Of a stretch of 64,000 nucleotides of DNA, positions 18,944-27,343 are shown piece by piece; within the stretch, counting starts at the first letter, position 1, and each line of letters begins with the position of its first letter. This DNA is from Campylobacter gracilis. Its GTDB lineage: Bacteria; Campylobacterota; Campylobacteria; Campylobacterales; Campylobacteraceae. The notes under the pieces were generated by a model. That model was not told the DNA's origin and searched no databases. It saw only the letters and a list, made by a program, of their open reading frames with translations. A program made the position numbers and the translations under genes. The stretch is from the NCBI RefSeq assembly GCF_001190745.1, contig NZ_CP012196.1:1116001-1180000 (forward strand). Reading direction: 5' to 3'.

Positions 18944-20125
18944 TTAAATTTCATAAATTTTTACGATTTCTCCAGCGCGAACTTTGTCGCATTCGGGATC
19001 AGCCAAGAAAAAATGCGATGCCGCAGCCAGCGGTCTGATGCGCCCAGAAGGCGACGGCATAGGCGTAAAAACTCCGCCTTCATATGCGCCTACGGTTAAA
19101 TTTACTCTGCCGCTTTTTAGCTTCAGATCGCTTGCGAGCTTGGCATAGATCGCCGCTTCTGCGCTAAAAGCCTCGCTTGCGCCGCTAAGCTTAAATAGGA
19201 TCGGTAGTATGACTGCGCGCGTAAGCACGAAAGCAGCCATCGGATTGCCCGCCATTGCAAAGACGAATTTGCCGTCTTTTGCGAAGCACTTGCTGGGGCG
19301 GCCGGGCTTGATATCGATGTGATCGAAAACCTGCAAAAATCCAAGTTCGCTCATAGCGCTTTGCATAAAATCCGCCTCCCCGGCACTTGCTCCACCGCTG
19401 GTAATTAGCACGTCAAATTTACGCGTAGCAGCGTCTAGCGCCTCGCACACCTCGCTAAAATCATCCTTTAAAATCCCTAAATACTCATTTTTAAAGCCGT
19501 ATTTTTGTAGCAATGCAGCAATGCCACTAGAGTTAGCGTTATAAATTTCGCGCTCACTTGCGCTCTGCCACGGCTCTTTTAGCTCGTTTCCACTGGAAAA
19601 TAGAGCGATTTTAGGACGCGCGTAAATGTCCACTTCGTAAATTCCTTGCGCGGCAAGAAGCATGATTTTAGCAGGGTTTAAAATTTCGCCACGGCGCAAT
19701 AAAAGCTCGCCCGCGCGCACCTCCTCGCCTTTTTTACGAAAGCCGTCGTGGGCATGAACGGAAGCAGGGATTTTTAGAGTTCCGCCTTGCGCGTTTACAT
19801 CTTCTAGCCTCGCGACAGAGTCCGCGCCTGCAGGCATTGGCGCGCCGGTCATTATCTTTTGCGCCTGCCCGGCCTTGATTTCGTAGAATTTCTCGTCTCC
19901 TGCAAAAATCGTAGGCTCTACGATCTTTAGCTCTTCGTCTTTGAATTCTGCCGCGTAGGCATAGCCGTCAAGCGCCGAATTATCGAAGCAGGGTAGGTTT
20001 TTAATCGCTGAAATATCACTAAAAAGAATGCGACCTAGGGCGCTGGGAAGAGGCACCTTTTCGCTTTGCTTGCTTGATGTGATTCTGGCCGTAGCCAAAT
20101 CTATAGCCTCATTTATTCCTATCAT
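18944..20125 (-). CDS. moeA: Molybdopterin molybdenumtransferase
   Basis: MoeA inserts molybdate into adenylylated molybdopterin to complete the Mo cofactor. The 393-residue chain shows the substrate motifs DNSALDGYA, MTGAPMPAGADSVARLEDV, FSSGNEL, TSGGASAGEADFM and PGRPSKCFAKDGK followed by MAGNPMAAFV. A C-terminal domain IV is present (SGRVNLTVGAYEGGVFTPMPS). AAGGA precedes the ATG by about 9 bp. It is not grouped with other Mo genes here. Mo enzymes such as formate dehydrogenase are common in Campylobacter. Confidence 0.95.
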   Translation of the reverse strand: MIGINEAIDLATARITSSKQSEKVPLPSALGRILFSDISAIKNLPCFDNSALDGYAYAAEFKDEELKIVEPTIFAGDEKFYEIKAGQAQKIMTGAPMPAGADSVARLEDVNAQGGTLKIPASVHAHDGFRKKGEEVRAGELLLRRGEILNPAKIMLLAAQGIYEVDIYARPKIALFSSGNELKEPWQSASEREIYNANSSGIAALLQKYGFKNEYLGILKDDFSEVCEALDAATRKFDVLITSGGASAGEADFMQSAMSELGFLQVFDHIDIKPGRPSKCFAKDGKFVFAMAGNPMAAFVLTRAVILPILFKLSGASEAFSAEAAIYAKLASDLKLKSGRVNLTVGAYEGGVFTPMPSPSGRIRPLAAASHFFLADPECDKVRAGEIVKIYEI

Positions 20126-20361
20126 TTTAAGTCCTTTTTATCATTTTTTACATTTAAAATTCGCACAGTTAAGACCTCGCGTAGCCTCGAATTCTGTATT
20201 GCACCGGAACTTGCAAGGCTAAATTTTGCCCAAATAAATGCGCGAAATTTCACGGGCTCAAACTTGCCTTATTTTAATGCGAGCGTTGCTTAAAATTTCA
20301 GAACGTATCACTAGTAAAATCCCGCATCGCTTGCTCGCACAAGATTTTTATTTCGAAGTCT

Positions 20362-21630
20362 TCATTCCTCCAGCCTCTGTATGTCCGCACCGAGCGCGCT
20401 AAGCTTTTCCTCGAGCTTTTCGTAGCCGCGATCTAGGTGGTAAATTCTATGTATTTTGCTCTCGCCGCGCGCCGCAAGGGCGGCTAAAACGAGTGCCGAA
20501 CTAGCTCGCAGATCGGTTGCCATAACGTCCGCGCCGTTTAGCTTGCCGCCGCTGATCGTCGCGATATGTCCGTTTAAGCGGATATCTGCGCCCATTCTTG
20601 AGAGTTCACTAACGTGCATGAAGCGGTTTTCAAAAAGCCTCTCGTCGATAGTGCTGACGCCCGAGGAGATGCATGCTAGCGCCATAAACTGCGCCTGCAT
20701 ATCGGTAGGAAAGCCCGGATATTCGCTTGTGATAATCTCTACGGGTTTGATCTTTGAAGCGGGCAGGATCGTGATCTCGTCGCCGCCGTTTGAAATTTCA
20801 AATTTAAAACCCATATCCTCAAATTTTGCAAGCACGGCGCCAAGATGAGCCGCGCGAGCGTGCGTGATCTTGATACGAGAGCCGGTGATTGCGCCTGCGC
20901 ACAGATAGGTGCCTGCTTCGATGCGATCGGGAATGATCGAAATTTCGTTCAAGCTTAAAAGCTCGCTGCCGCTTCCTTTGATGAGGATTTCGTTCGTGCC
21001 GATACCCTCTATGTCGATGCCTGCGTTTTTTAATGCGTTGCAAACGGCGATGACTTCGGGCTCTTTTGCCGCGTTTATGATATGAGTGGTACCGCTTGCT
21101 AAGGCCGCCGCCATTACGATATTTTCGGTGCCTGTGACGGTAATTTTATCAAAATTTATAGTCGCGCCCTTAAGCCCCTTTTTTGCGGTACAAACGACGT
21201 AACCTTGCTCGATTTTAACCTCCGCACCCATCTTTTCAAGCGCGCTAAGGTGTAGATCGATCGGTCTTGCGCCGATCGCGCAGCCTCCGGGAAGGCTTAC
21301 CTCGCAATGCCTAAACCGCGCTAAAAGCGGCCCCAGCACCAAGATCGAAGCGCGCATTTTACGCACTATGTCGTAGATCGCCTTGGTTGAGTTTACATCG
21401 CGCGGATCGATTTTGGCGGTGTTGGCGTCGAGAAACTCGTACTTTGCGCCTAAATTTGAAAGCAGCTGAATTAGCGTGTGGATATCGGAAACTGCGGGTA
21501 AATTTTTAATTACGACTTCGTTTTTTGAAAGGATAGATAGAGCTATGAGCGGCAGTGCGGCGTTTTTTGCGCCGCTTATTTTGACGCTGCCGCTTAGTTT
21601 TTTGCCCCCGTTAATTCGTAGATAATGCAT
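20362..21630 (-). CDS. murA: UDP-N-acetylglucosamine 1-carboxyvinyltransferase
   Basis: MurA commits UDP-GlcNAc to peptidoglycan synthesis by transferring enolpyruvate from PEP. The length of 422 residues is typical. [16 protein letters not shown] opens the fold; the active-site Cys lies in [16 protein letters not shown], so fosfomycin could bind. Further motifs are [14 protein letters not shown] and [15 protein letters not shown], and the final [20 protein letters not shown] block. It is divergent from the NlpC-like lipoprotein, the two sharing a 123-bp spacer. Confidence 0.97.
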   Translation of the reverse strand: MHYLRINGGKKLSGSVKISGAKNAALPLIALSILSKNEVVIKNLPAVSDIHTLIQLLSNLGAKYEFLDANTAKIDPRDVNSTKAIYDIVRKMRASILVLGPLLARFRHCEVSLPGGCAIGARPIDLHLSALEKMGAEVKIEQGYVVCTAKKGLKGATINFDKITVTGTENIVMAAALASGTTHIINAAKEPEVIAVCNALKNAGIDIEGIGTNEILIKGSGSELLSLNEISIIPDRIEAGTYLCAGAITGSRIKITHARAAHLGAVLAKFEDMGFKFEISNGGDEITILPASKIKPVEIITSEYPGFPTDMQAQFMALACISSGVSTIDERLFENRFMHVSELSRMGADIRLNGHIATISGGKLNGADVMATDLRASSALVLAALAARGESKIHRIYHLDRGYEKLEEKLSALGADIQRLEE

Positions 21631-21753
21631 GATTTCTCCGTGTAAAATTTCGGCGATTATACAGAATTTAGCTTTAAAGTTACCATTTTGTTACCGCCAG
21701 GCGCTAAAATTGCGCATAAATTTAATCGCTACATAATTTTATAAGGATTTTAT

Positions 21754-22389
21754 ATGAAACAACTAATTATTTGCGCTTTGGGTGCGTTTTTGCTGGTCGG
21801 TTGCTCCTCAAAAGCCCCGTCTGCCGGCAGCCAGCAAGCGTATGTCTTAAACGATCATGAAGAAGGAATAACTTCGGTGCCGGGAAGCGAGTTTAACCGC
21901 CCGCTAATCGCATCGGTGGACGATTACACCGGCACTCGCGCAGGAGGAGACTGCAGCGGATTTATCACCGTGCTAAATGATAAATACGATGATCTGTTTT
22001 TTAACTCAAAAGATCTGCCGAAATACTTCACAAACGGACGTAAATCCCAAGCAATATATAATTATTATAGCCGTAAAAATTTACTCAGCAATACGCCGCG
22101 AGTGGGGGATTTGGTGTTTTTTCAAAACACCTTACGTTCTAACAAAGGCAAGGTCAATAACGAAATCAGTCATATCGGTATCGTGCGCGAGATATATGCC
22201 GATGGTCGCGTGAAATTCGTCCACAATACTCGTGGTAGAAATCAAGCGGACTTCGTAAATTTAAATAAGAAAAACGTCCATGTAGCGGGACAAAAGATGG
22301 AAAATAGCTATATCGTACGCTGCGGTAAAGACCGCATAAGCTGCCTAGCATCGAACCGCTTCGCAGGATACGGACGGGTGAATAACTAG
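21754..22389 (+). CDS. NlpC/P60-like lipoprotein
   Basis: This is a secreted lipoprotein, probably a peptidoglycan amidase or endopeptidase. The signal KQLIICALGAFLLVGCSS has lipobox LVGC with the lipidated Cys at residue 17. A papain-like arrangement follows: Cys in GGDCSGFITVL, His in ISHIGIVREI, and a later polar His in KFVHNTRG. PRVGDLVFF is the usual strand before the His. The length of 211 residues fits small NlpC/P60 or CHAP-like lipoproteins of Campylobacter. AAGGA lies 6 bp before the ATG. A perfect hairpin AGAATTTT-G-AAAATTCT overlaps the stop and may end transcription weakly. Confidence 0.82.
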   Translation: MKQLIICALGAFLLVGCSSKAPSAGSQQAYVLNDHEEGITSVPGSEFNRPLIASVDDYTGTRAGGDCSGFITVLNDKYDDLFFNSKDLPKYFTNGRKSQAIYNYYSRKNLLSNTPRVGDLVFFQNTLRSNKGKVNNEISHIGIVREIYADGRVKFVHNTRGRNQADFVNLNKKNVHVAGQKMENSYIVRCGKDRISCLASNRFAGYGRVNN

Positions 22390-23146
22390 AATTTTGAAAA
22401 TTCTTTCGCCGTATTTTTTGAAAAATTTCTTATAACTTTTGGAATTTAGTTAGATTTTATGAAATTTCGTTAGACCTTTTAAAAATTCGCGGCGGTTTGA
22501 TTTGTGCTCTAAAATTTCAAGTAAAATTTTGCAGATAATTTAGCTTGGAATTCTAGCTGCAACCTAGCTTTGCAGAATTTAATTGGATTCCTGGATTTCT
22601 AATCAAATTTTAAAATTTTTATGGCTTTTAAACTCCTGTAGCAAAAACTTATGAATAAAAACTCACTTTGATACTGTTATGACAAATAAAATTAGCATTT
22701 TTAACGCGCAATATAATAAGGATTTAAAATATTTACTCTAAAATTTATTTTGGAATTAATTTAAACTCAAATTTTTATTATTCTTAGTGGAATCATACAT
22801 ATAATTATACATAAAATTCTACGAAATAGCTTCATATAACTGAAATTTTATCGTTATTAATTTTAAAGCGTGCTTGTTTTTTAATTGATATCAGATAGAC
22901 TTTATAAATTACATAAAACTTTCAAAAAAATTTATAACCTAAATTCTTATCGTAAAAATTTTACTTTAAAGCTATATATCTAAATTTTAGTTGCAAGCCC
23001 TTTTATTAAGGCACTTGCAACTAAAACTATTGCCAAAATTTTGATGCTAGCTTATTTATGAAATTTATCTCGAGCCTATAAAATCACACTACGCCTTTAA
23101 TTTAATAAAAATTTTGCTACTATGCGTGAAAAATTTAAGGAGCTTC
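22390..23146. other. AT-rich gene-free spacer
   Basis: These roughly 750 bp are clearly more AT-rich than the flanks, especially 22620-22980, and no frame with a ribosome site is convincing. One strong inverted repeat is listed separately. The last bases contain AAGGAG for the rhomboid gene. Confidence 0.5.
22985..23026. repeat. 13-bp perfect inverted repeat
   Basis: The arms TTTTAGTTGCAAG (22985-22997) and CTTGCAACTAAAA (23014-23026) are exact complements around a 16-base loop that can itself pair (CCTT with AAGG). The T's are on the outer left and the A's on the outer right, which is the reverse of a rho-independent terminator on the plus strand. It may be an operator or part of an unannotated RNA. 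Confidence 0.65.
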
Positions 23147-23704
23147 ATGCAATCAGGCAAATTTACTCTCGCGATCATCGCGGTGAATATCCTATTTTTC
23201 GTGATTTCATTCGCATTGGAATATTTTTTCGGCTTTAAGTCCTACCTGTTTTTTGGGCTCAATCCATATTTTTTCGAGGGGATGCCGTGGCAGCTACTAA
23301 GTTCATTTTTTATGCATGGCGGAGTGATGCATCTAGCGATGAATATGGCAGTTTTGTATCAATTTGGTGGGATTTTAGAGCGAGCGTTCGGTGGGATAAA
23401 ATTTACGCTGCTTTACATCGTAGGCGGGCTGCTGAGCGGCGCTTTGTGTCTGATTTATATCCGTTATGCCATGAGTATGGGAGAAATCGTCAATATCGTA
23501 GGCGCTAGTGGCGCTATTTGCGTGCTTTTAGGCGTGATTGCTTATTTTGATGAACGCAATGCGGGCGGAATTTTTGTCGCGATTTTGATAATGAGCTTTG
23601 CGCCGATGTTAATGGGCGTAAATGTGGCATGGTATGCGCACATAGCGGGATTTGTGGTTGGTTATGGCTTTGGAATGATCCAGAAAAAATTTAGAATTTT
23701 GTAG
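23147..23704 (+). CDS. Rhomboid-family intramembrane serine protease
   Basis: Rhomboids cleave substrate helices within the membrane. About six hydrophobic segments are visible in 185 residues. The catalytic Ser sits in GASGAICVLLG (GxSG motif), the catalytic His in WYAHIAGFVVGY, and the conserved HGGVMHLAMNM provides the oxyanion His and Asn. PWQLLSSFFMHG is the L1-loop region. The start is ATG 23147, which has AAGGAG 4 bp upstream; codons further 5' lack a ribosome site. It is separated from the next gene by 44 bp and probably co-transcribed with it. Confidence 0.92.
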   Translation: MQSGKFTLAIIAVNILFFVISFALEYFFGFKSYLFFGLNPYFFEGMPWQLLSSFFMHGGVMHLAMNMAVLYQFGGILERAFGGIKFTLLYIVGGLLSGALCLIYIRYAMSMGEIVNIVGASGAICVLLGVIAYFDERNAGGIFVAILIMSFAPMLMGVNVAWYAHIAGFVVGYGFGMIQKKFRIL

Positions 23705-23748
23705 AATTTAACGCTGAATTATACATAAAATTTTATGAAAGGATGCAG

Positions 23749-24423
23749 ATGAAACGGATATATTTTATAAGACATGCCGAGGCGCAAAGCGGCGGCAAAA
23801 GCGATTTTGAGCGGGCATTAAGCCGTGTGGGCGAACTTTGCGCAATTAAACTCGGAGAAAAGCTGCGTAGCTTGGGGCTTGCGCCTGATTTAATTATTAC
23901 AAGCTCGGCTATGCGTGCACTCCATACGGCGCAAATTATCGCTAATGCGCTGGGCGCGACAAAAAGGGTAGTGCCATTGCGAGAGTTATACGACATAAGC
24001 TTATGGGATTTAGCAAAGTTTGTTCGCAGCTTGGATGAGAAACGATTTTTTGGGTGCGGTGTGAATGTGGAAAAATACAATGCGGTTGGTCTGAGTAGCG
24101 AAAAACATCGCGACGCAAACGCTGAAAATTCTGCTTTTAAGGGCACTAAAATTCCCGCTAGCATTGGCGAAAATAATGCGATATCTTGCAACAATGTGGA
24201 AATTTCTAGCACAGATGTTATGCAAAATTTTAATGCAGCTAGCGCAGAATGCGTATTTATTGTTGGACATAATCCAGCAATAGGCGGAATTTGCTCGCTT
24301 TTAGGCGAGAAGGAAGTCGATAAATTTCCTCCTTGCTCGATTTGTGGCTTAGAATTTGACGTTCATAAATTCTCATATATTACCGATCATAGCGGCAAAA
24401 TAGTAATGCTACAAAGCTTTTAA
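23749..24423 (+). CDS. SixA-like histidine phosphatase with Asn-rich insertion
   Basis: This is a phosphoglycerate-mutase-like phosphatase related to SixA, which dephosphorylates phosphohistidine proteins. The catalytic motif IYFIRHAEAQ is N-terminal, SSAMRALHTAQIIA supplies the second Arg, and the second catalytic His is in FIVGHNPAIGG. SixA proteins are about 160 residues; here about 70 residues are inserted between the helix ending SLDEKRFF and ECVFIVGH. The insert is Asn/Ser/Ala-rich (GENNAISCNNVEISSTD), like that of RpiB, and its DNA has four RAATTY sites in about 200 bp. The start is ATG 23749, with GAAAGGA 5 bp upstream. Confidence 0.85.
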   Translation: MKRIYFIRHAEAQSGGKSDFERALSRVGELCAIKLGEKLRSLGLAPDLIITSSAMRALHTAQIIANALGATKRVVPLRELYDISLWDLAKFVRSLDEKRFFGCGVNVEKYNAVGLSSEKHRDANAENSAFKGTKIPASIGENNAISCNNVEISSTDVMQNFNAASAECVFIVGHNPAIGGICSLLGEKEVDKFPPCSICGLEFDVHKFSYITDHSGKIVMLQSF

Positions 24424-24833
24424 TTACGCTTTTAACGCTTTATAATTACAATCGGGCGGCTCGTTGGTGCATTTAAAGCTGCTTTTGCCGAGCATTGTTA
24501 TATACTCGTAAACAAGACTGCGCGGCAAAATTAGCAAGTTATTTTTGTGATAACTTTAAATTCTAAAAAATTTCCAATGATGTGGCTCGCCTTGAAAATT
24601 GTAGATTAAATAAGTCAGAAAAGTAAATTCCATATTTTTAGATAATCGAGCGTTAGCGCTTTTGCTTCAAATTTCATTTGCTTTGAAAAATCTTAAGTTT
24701 AGATTTTGCGGATGGAAATTCCGTGCCAAAATTTTCTCAAAAACATAAATTTATTGAGAAGAATAAAATTTATTAAGTAAAATTTAATAGTAGCCGTGGT
24801 ATCATTCCCCAAAAATTTTGATAGGGAATTAAA
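24424..24833. other. Spacer with probable rrc promoter
   Basis: No gene is seen. Close to the 3' end, TATCAT at 24800-24805 is a likely -10 element for rrc, about 29 bp before its ATG, and AGGGA is the ribosome site. Confidence 0.45.
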
Positions 24834-25478
24834 ATGAGACAGTACGAAACTTACAGATGCGACAAATGCGGCGCGGAGGTCGAGGTGCAAAAAGTAGGCG
24901 GCGGCGCGCTTAGCTGCTGCGGCGAGCCGATGAAATGTATAACCGAGGATCTGACGCAGGTAAATTTGATGAAGGCGTTCGCAGGCGAGTCCCAGGCGCG
25001 CAATAAATACGATCTTTACGGCGATTTAGCCAAAGAAGCTGGCTTTCACGCCATTGCACGACATTTTTACGAGGCTGCCGAAAACGAAAAATGGCATGCC
25101 AGAGCCGAGCTAAAGGCACATCATGCGGCCGCAGGTATTCCGCTTGATAAAATGGATAAAAATCTGTTTGACGCTGCCGCCGGCGAGCGCTACGAGCACG
25201 AGAGCATGTATCCGAGCTTCGCTAAAATCGCGACCGAAGAGGGTAAAAAAGAAGTAGCGCGCCTTTTTAACGCTATCGGCAAGGTCGAGGAGGAGCACGA
25301 GCGCGAATACAACGAGCTTCAAAAGATCTTGCTAGAGGAGGGCTTTTTCGAGAGTTTCGACGAGGAAGTTTGGGTGTGCGAGGTCTGCGGGCATGTTCAT
25401 CGCGGAAAGAAAGCTCCTGGCGCCTGTCCGCTCTGCAAGGCTCCACGTGAGTATTTCAAAAAACAAAGGCTTGTTTAA
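24834..25478 (+). CDS. rrc: Desulforubrerythrin (Rrc type)
   Basis: This is a non-heme iron peroxidase protecting microaerophiles and anaerobes from peroxide. Three modules are visible in 214 residues: an N-terminal desulforedoxin-like iron site (CDKCGAEVEV, later CCGEPM), a central ferritin-like diiron domain with the Glu/His ligands (AGESQARNKY, EAAENEKWHARAE, EEEHEREYN), and a C-terminal rubredoxin site (CEVCGHVH, CPLCKAP). This three-part arrangement is that of C. jejuni Rrc. The gene is single, with its own promoter region, and strong hairpins follow it. Confidence 0.95.
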   Translation: MRQYETYRCDKCGAEVEVQKVGGGALSCCGEPMKCITEDLTQVNLMKAFAGESQARNKYDLYGDLAKEAGFHAIARHFYEAAENEKWHARAELKAHHAAAGIPLDKMDKNLFDAAAGERYEHESMYPSFAKIATEEGKKEVARLFNAIGKVEEEHEREYNELQKILLEEGFFESFDEEVWVCEVCGHVHRGKKAPGACPLCKAPREYFKKQRLV

Positions 25479-26281
25479 TTTTGATGCTTGCGGCACGGCG
25501 TTTTTGCGATAGCTTTTGAGGCCGTCGCAAATTTCGTTTATTGTCGCGAGCCGATCGCTTAAATCTTGGCTTAAAATTTTGCGCGAGATTTCGTCTTTTT
25601 GCTCCTTTTTGCCGCGGGACTCCGTGGCTAGACGAAATCTCGGGCTAAATTTATTTAGCCTAAACTCCTTTTCTTATCCCCTAAGAAATGAAATCCTGCT
25701 CGCAAGAGCGGGATTTCTGTCGTAAAATAAATCTAAAAGTAGGTATGCCGATGATTTTATCTCTTTAAATTTTTAGTATAAATTCCTATATGATTCCTAT
25801 GCTGTTTACGAAGCAAACTTCGCGTCGGTAAATTTTTGCAGCAAACTTTGGTGGCAAATCTTTTGCGTCTTTAAATTTTTAAGGCGCATTCGATGCGATG
25901 AGAATTTGGAAGCAAATCAAACTATAAATTTTGAGGGTTTAAATTTTAAATCAGAAATTCCATTCTTACGGAATTTGCAGATAAATTTTATATCCGCTAC
26001 ACCATTACCTTTTGCTTATAAAATCATTGGATGAAATCCCGTATCGTAAAAATTTAAATGAAATTTTATACTAAATTTATCTGGAATTTTAGGCAAAATC
26101 ACAAGGTAAAATTTTAGGTTTTGTTATGCGAGTATGAAAAACAAATTTTAAGATTTTTCAAAATAAAATTCTAAACCTCTTGTAAAATAAATTCCATAAA
26201 AAACGATTTTAAAGCCGCCTCAAAACTAAATTCAAAAAATCTCGCTCAAGCAAGCCTCGCACCGCTGCAAATTTTAAAATT
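25479..26281. other. Spacer between rrc and xerH
   Basis: No protein gene is credible in these 803 bp. The first third contains a run of strong hairpins, listed separately. The remainder (25740-26281) is AT-rich with many RAATTY hexamers. A weak inverted repeat, TGAAAAA-N12-TTTTTCA, lies at 26135-26160. Confidence 0.5.
25584..25717. ncRNA. Candidate structured RNA or compound terminator: three strong hairpins
   Basis: Hairpin 1 has 12-bp perfect arms, CGAGATTTCGTC (25584-25595) and GACGAAATCTCG (25631-25642), with a nested stem GCCGCGG-GACT-CCGTGGC inside. Hairpin 2 abuts it directly: GGCTAAA-TTTA-TTTAGCC (25643-25660). Hairpin 3 has a 12-bp stem with one G-T pair around a GCAA tetraloop (25690-25717, arms beginning GAAATCC and ending GGATTTC). 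Direct abutment and a GNRA-type loop suggest a folded RNA. The strand is undecided, and a chain of terminators for rrc and for xerH is the simpler alternative. Confidence 0.4.
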
Positions 26282-27343
26282 TCACTCCTCGAATTCCTCC
26301 GCGACCTTCGCCGCAAGGCGCAGTTTGTCGCTGTCAAAGTGGGTGTAGATGCGCGAAGTATTTAGGCTCGCGTGGCCGAGGGCTTCTTGGACGAGTACGA
26401 GGTCCTTTTGCTTTTTGTAAAGCATCGTTGCGAAGGTGTGGCGCAGCATGTGGGCGCCGTTTTTTTCCTTGCGTATGCCCGCGCTCATTAAAATTTTCTC
26501 CACGATGCCGCTGACGTATGCTTGCGTAAGCGGCGCGCCGTTTTTGGTGACGAAAAGATAGCCCTCTTTGTTGGCAAAGTTCGTCTCCAGCGCGTTTAGA
26601 TGCTCCTCGATCAGGTGGCGTTTGATCATTACGATGCGATATTTGTTGCCCTTGCCGCGGATTCGGATGACGAAAAGATCGCCCTCGGGCGCGATATCTT
26701 TGCGCTTGAGATTTATCGCTTCGCCCACGCGGATGCCGGTGTAGACGATGATTTTTACGATCAGGCGGTTGCGATGCGCAAAGGAGCGAAACTCGCTTAG
26801 ATTTATCGCGTCCAAAAATCGCTTCAGCTCCTCTTCGCTCATAAACTCCGGAAGCTTCGTGCCGCGGCTGCCGCTAACGCCGCCCCAGTGTTTAAGCTCG
26901 ATGCCGAAGTTGTGCGAGGTGCCGTCCTGCTCATTTTGTCGGTCGATGAAGCCGAAAAAATTTATTAGCGCGATTCGGTAGTTTTTTTTGCTCGCATCGC
27001 TCAGCCCGCCCGTAATCGAGGCTAAAATTTCGCTCAAAAGCTCCTCGTCGATATTTCTCATGCTCTCGAGGTTGTATTCTACGATCGCTTCGTAAAATTT
27101 TTTAAGTGGATTAAAATAGGTGTTAATGCCGGTAAGGCCTGCATTTCGCGCGTCTTTTGCGAGCCGCTCGAGTTCATTGATATTTGCCACCTCGTGATTT
27201 AGCGCCAGGCTCGCGCGGCGAAATAACGCATCGTTTTTCAGCTCCTTATTCGATAGCGCGCTTAGCTTGTAGCGTACGAATTTTACGAGCCAAAACAGCA
27301 GCGATTTTTCAAAGCTATCCTTATAATCGAGCGGGAATTTCAT
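26282..27343 (-). CDS. xerH: Tyrosine recombinase XerH
   Basis: XerH is the single Xer recombinase of epsilonproteobacteria and resolves chromosome dimers at difH. The 353-residue chain has an N-terminal core-binding domain and the catalytic domain with all residues visible: Arg in YTGIRVGEAINL, Lys around RGKGNKYR, HMLRHTFAT (His-x-x-Arg), LGHASLNTSRIY with His and the nucleophilic Tyr. The start overlaps the stop of the preceding AsmA-like gene (ATGA), and GAGGAG lies before it. It has no phage or integron neighbours, which supports the housekeeping role over an integrase. Confidence 0.93.
   Translation of the reverse strand: MKFPLDYKDSFEKSLLFWLVKFVRYKLSALSNKELKNDALFRRASLALNHEVANINELERLAKDARNAGLTGINTYFNPLKKFYEAIVEYNLESMRNIDEELLSEILASITGGLSDASKKNYRIALINFFGFIDRQNEQDGTSHNFGIELKHWGGVSGSRGTKLPEFMSEEELKRFLDAINLSEFRSFAHRNRLIVKIIVYTGIRVGEAINLKRKDIAPEGDLFVIRIRGKGNKYRIVMIKRHLIEEHLNALETNFANKEGYLFVTKNGAPLTQAYVSGIVEKILMSAGIRKEKNGAHMLRHTFATMLYKKQKDLVLVQEALGHASLNTSRIYTHFDSDKLRLAAKVAEEFEE

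Noticed and set aside
26135-26160. TGAAAAA-N12-TTTTTCA inverted repeat downstream of xerH, considered as difH
   Set aside because: The arms are short and the spacer of 12 is too long for a Xer site; I could not confirm a match to difH.
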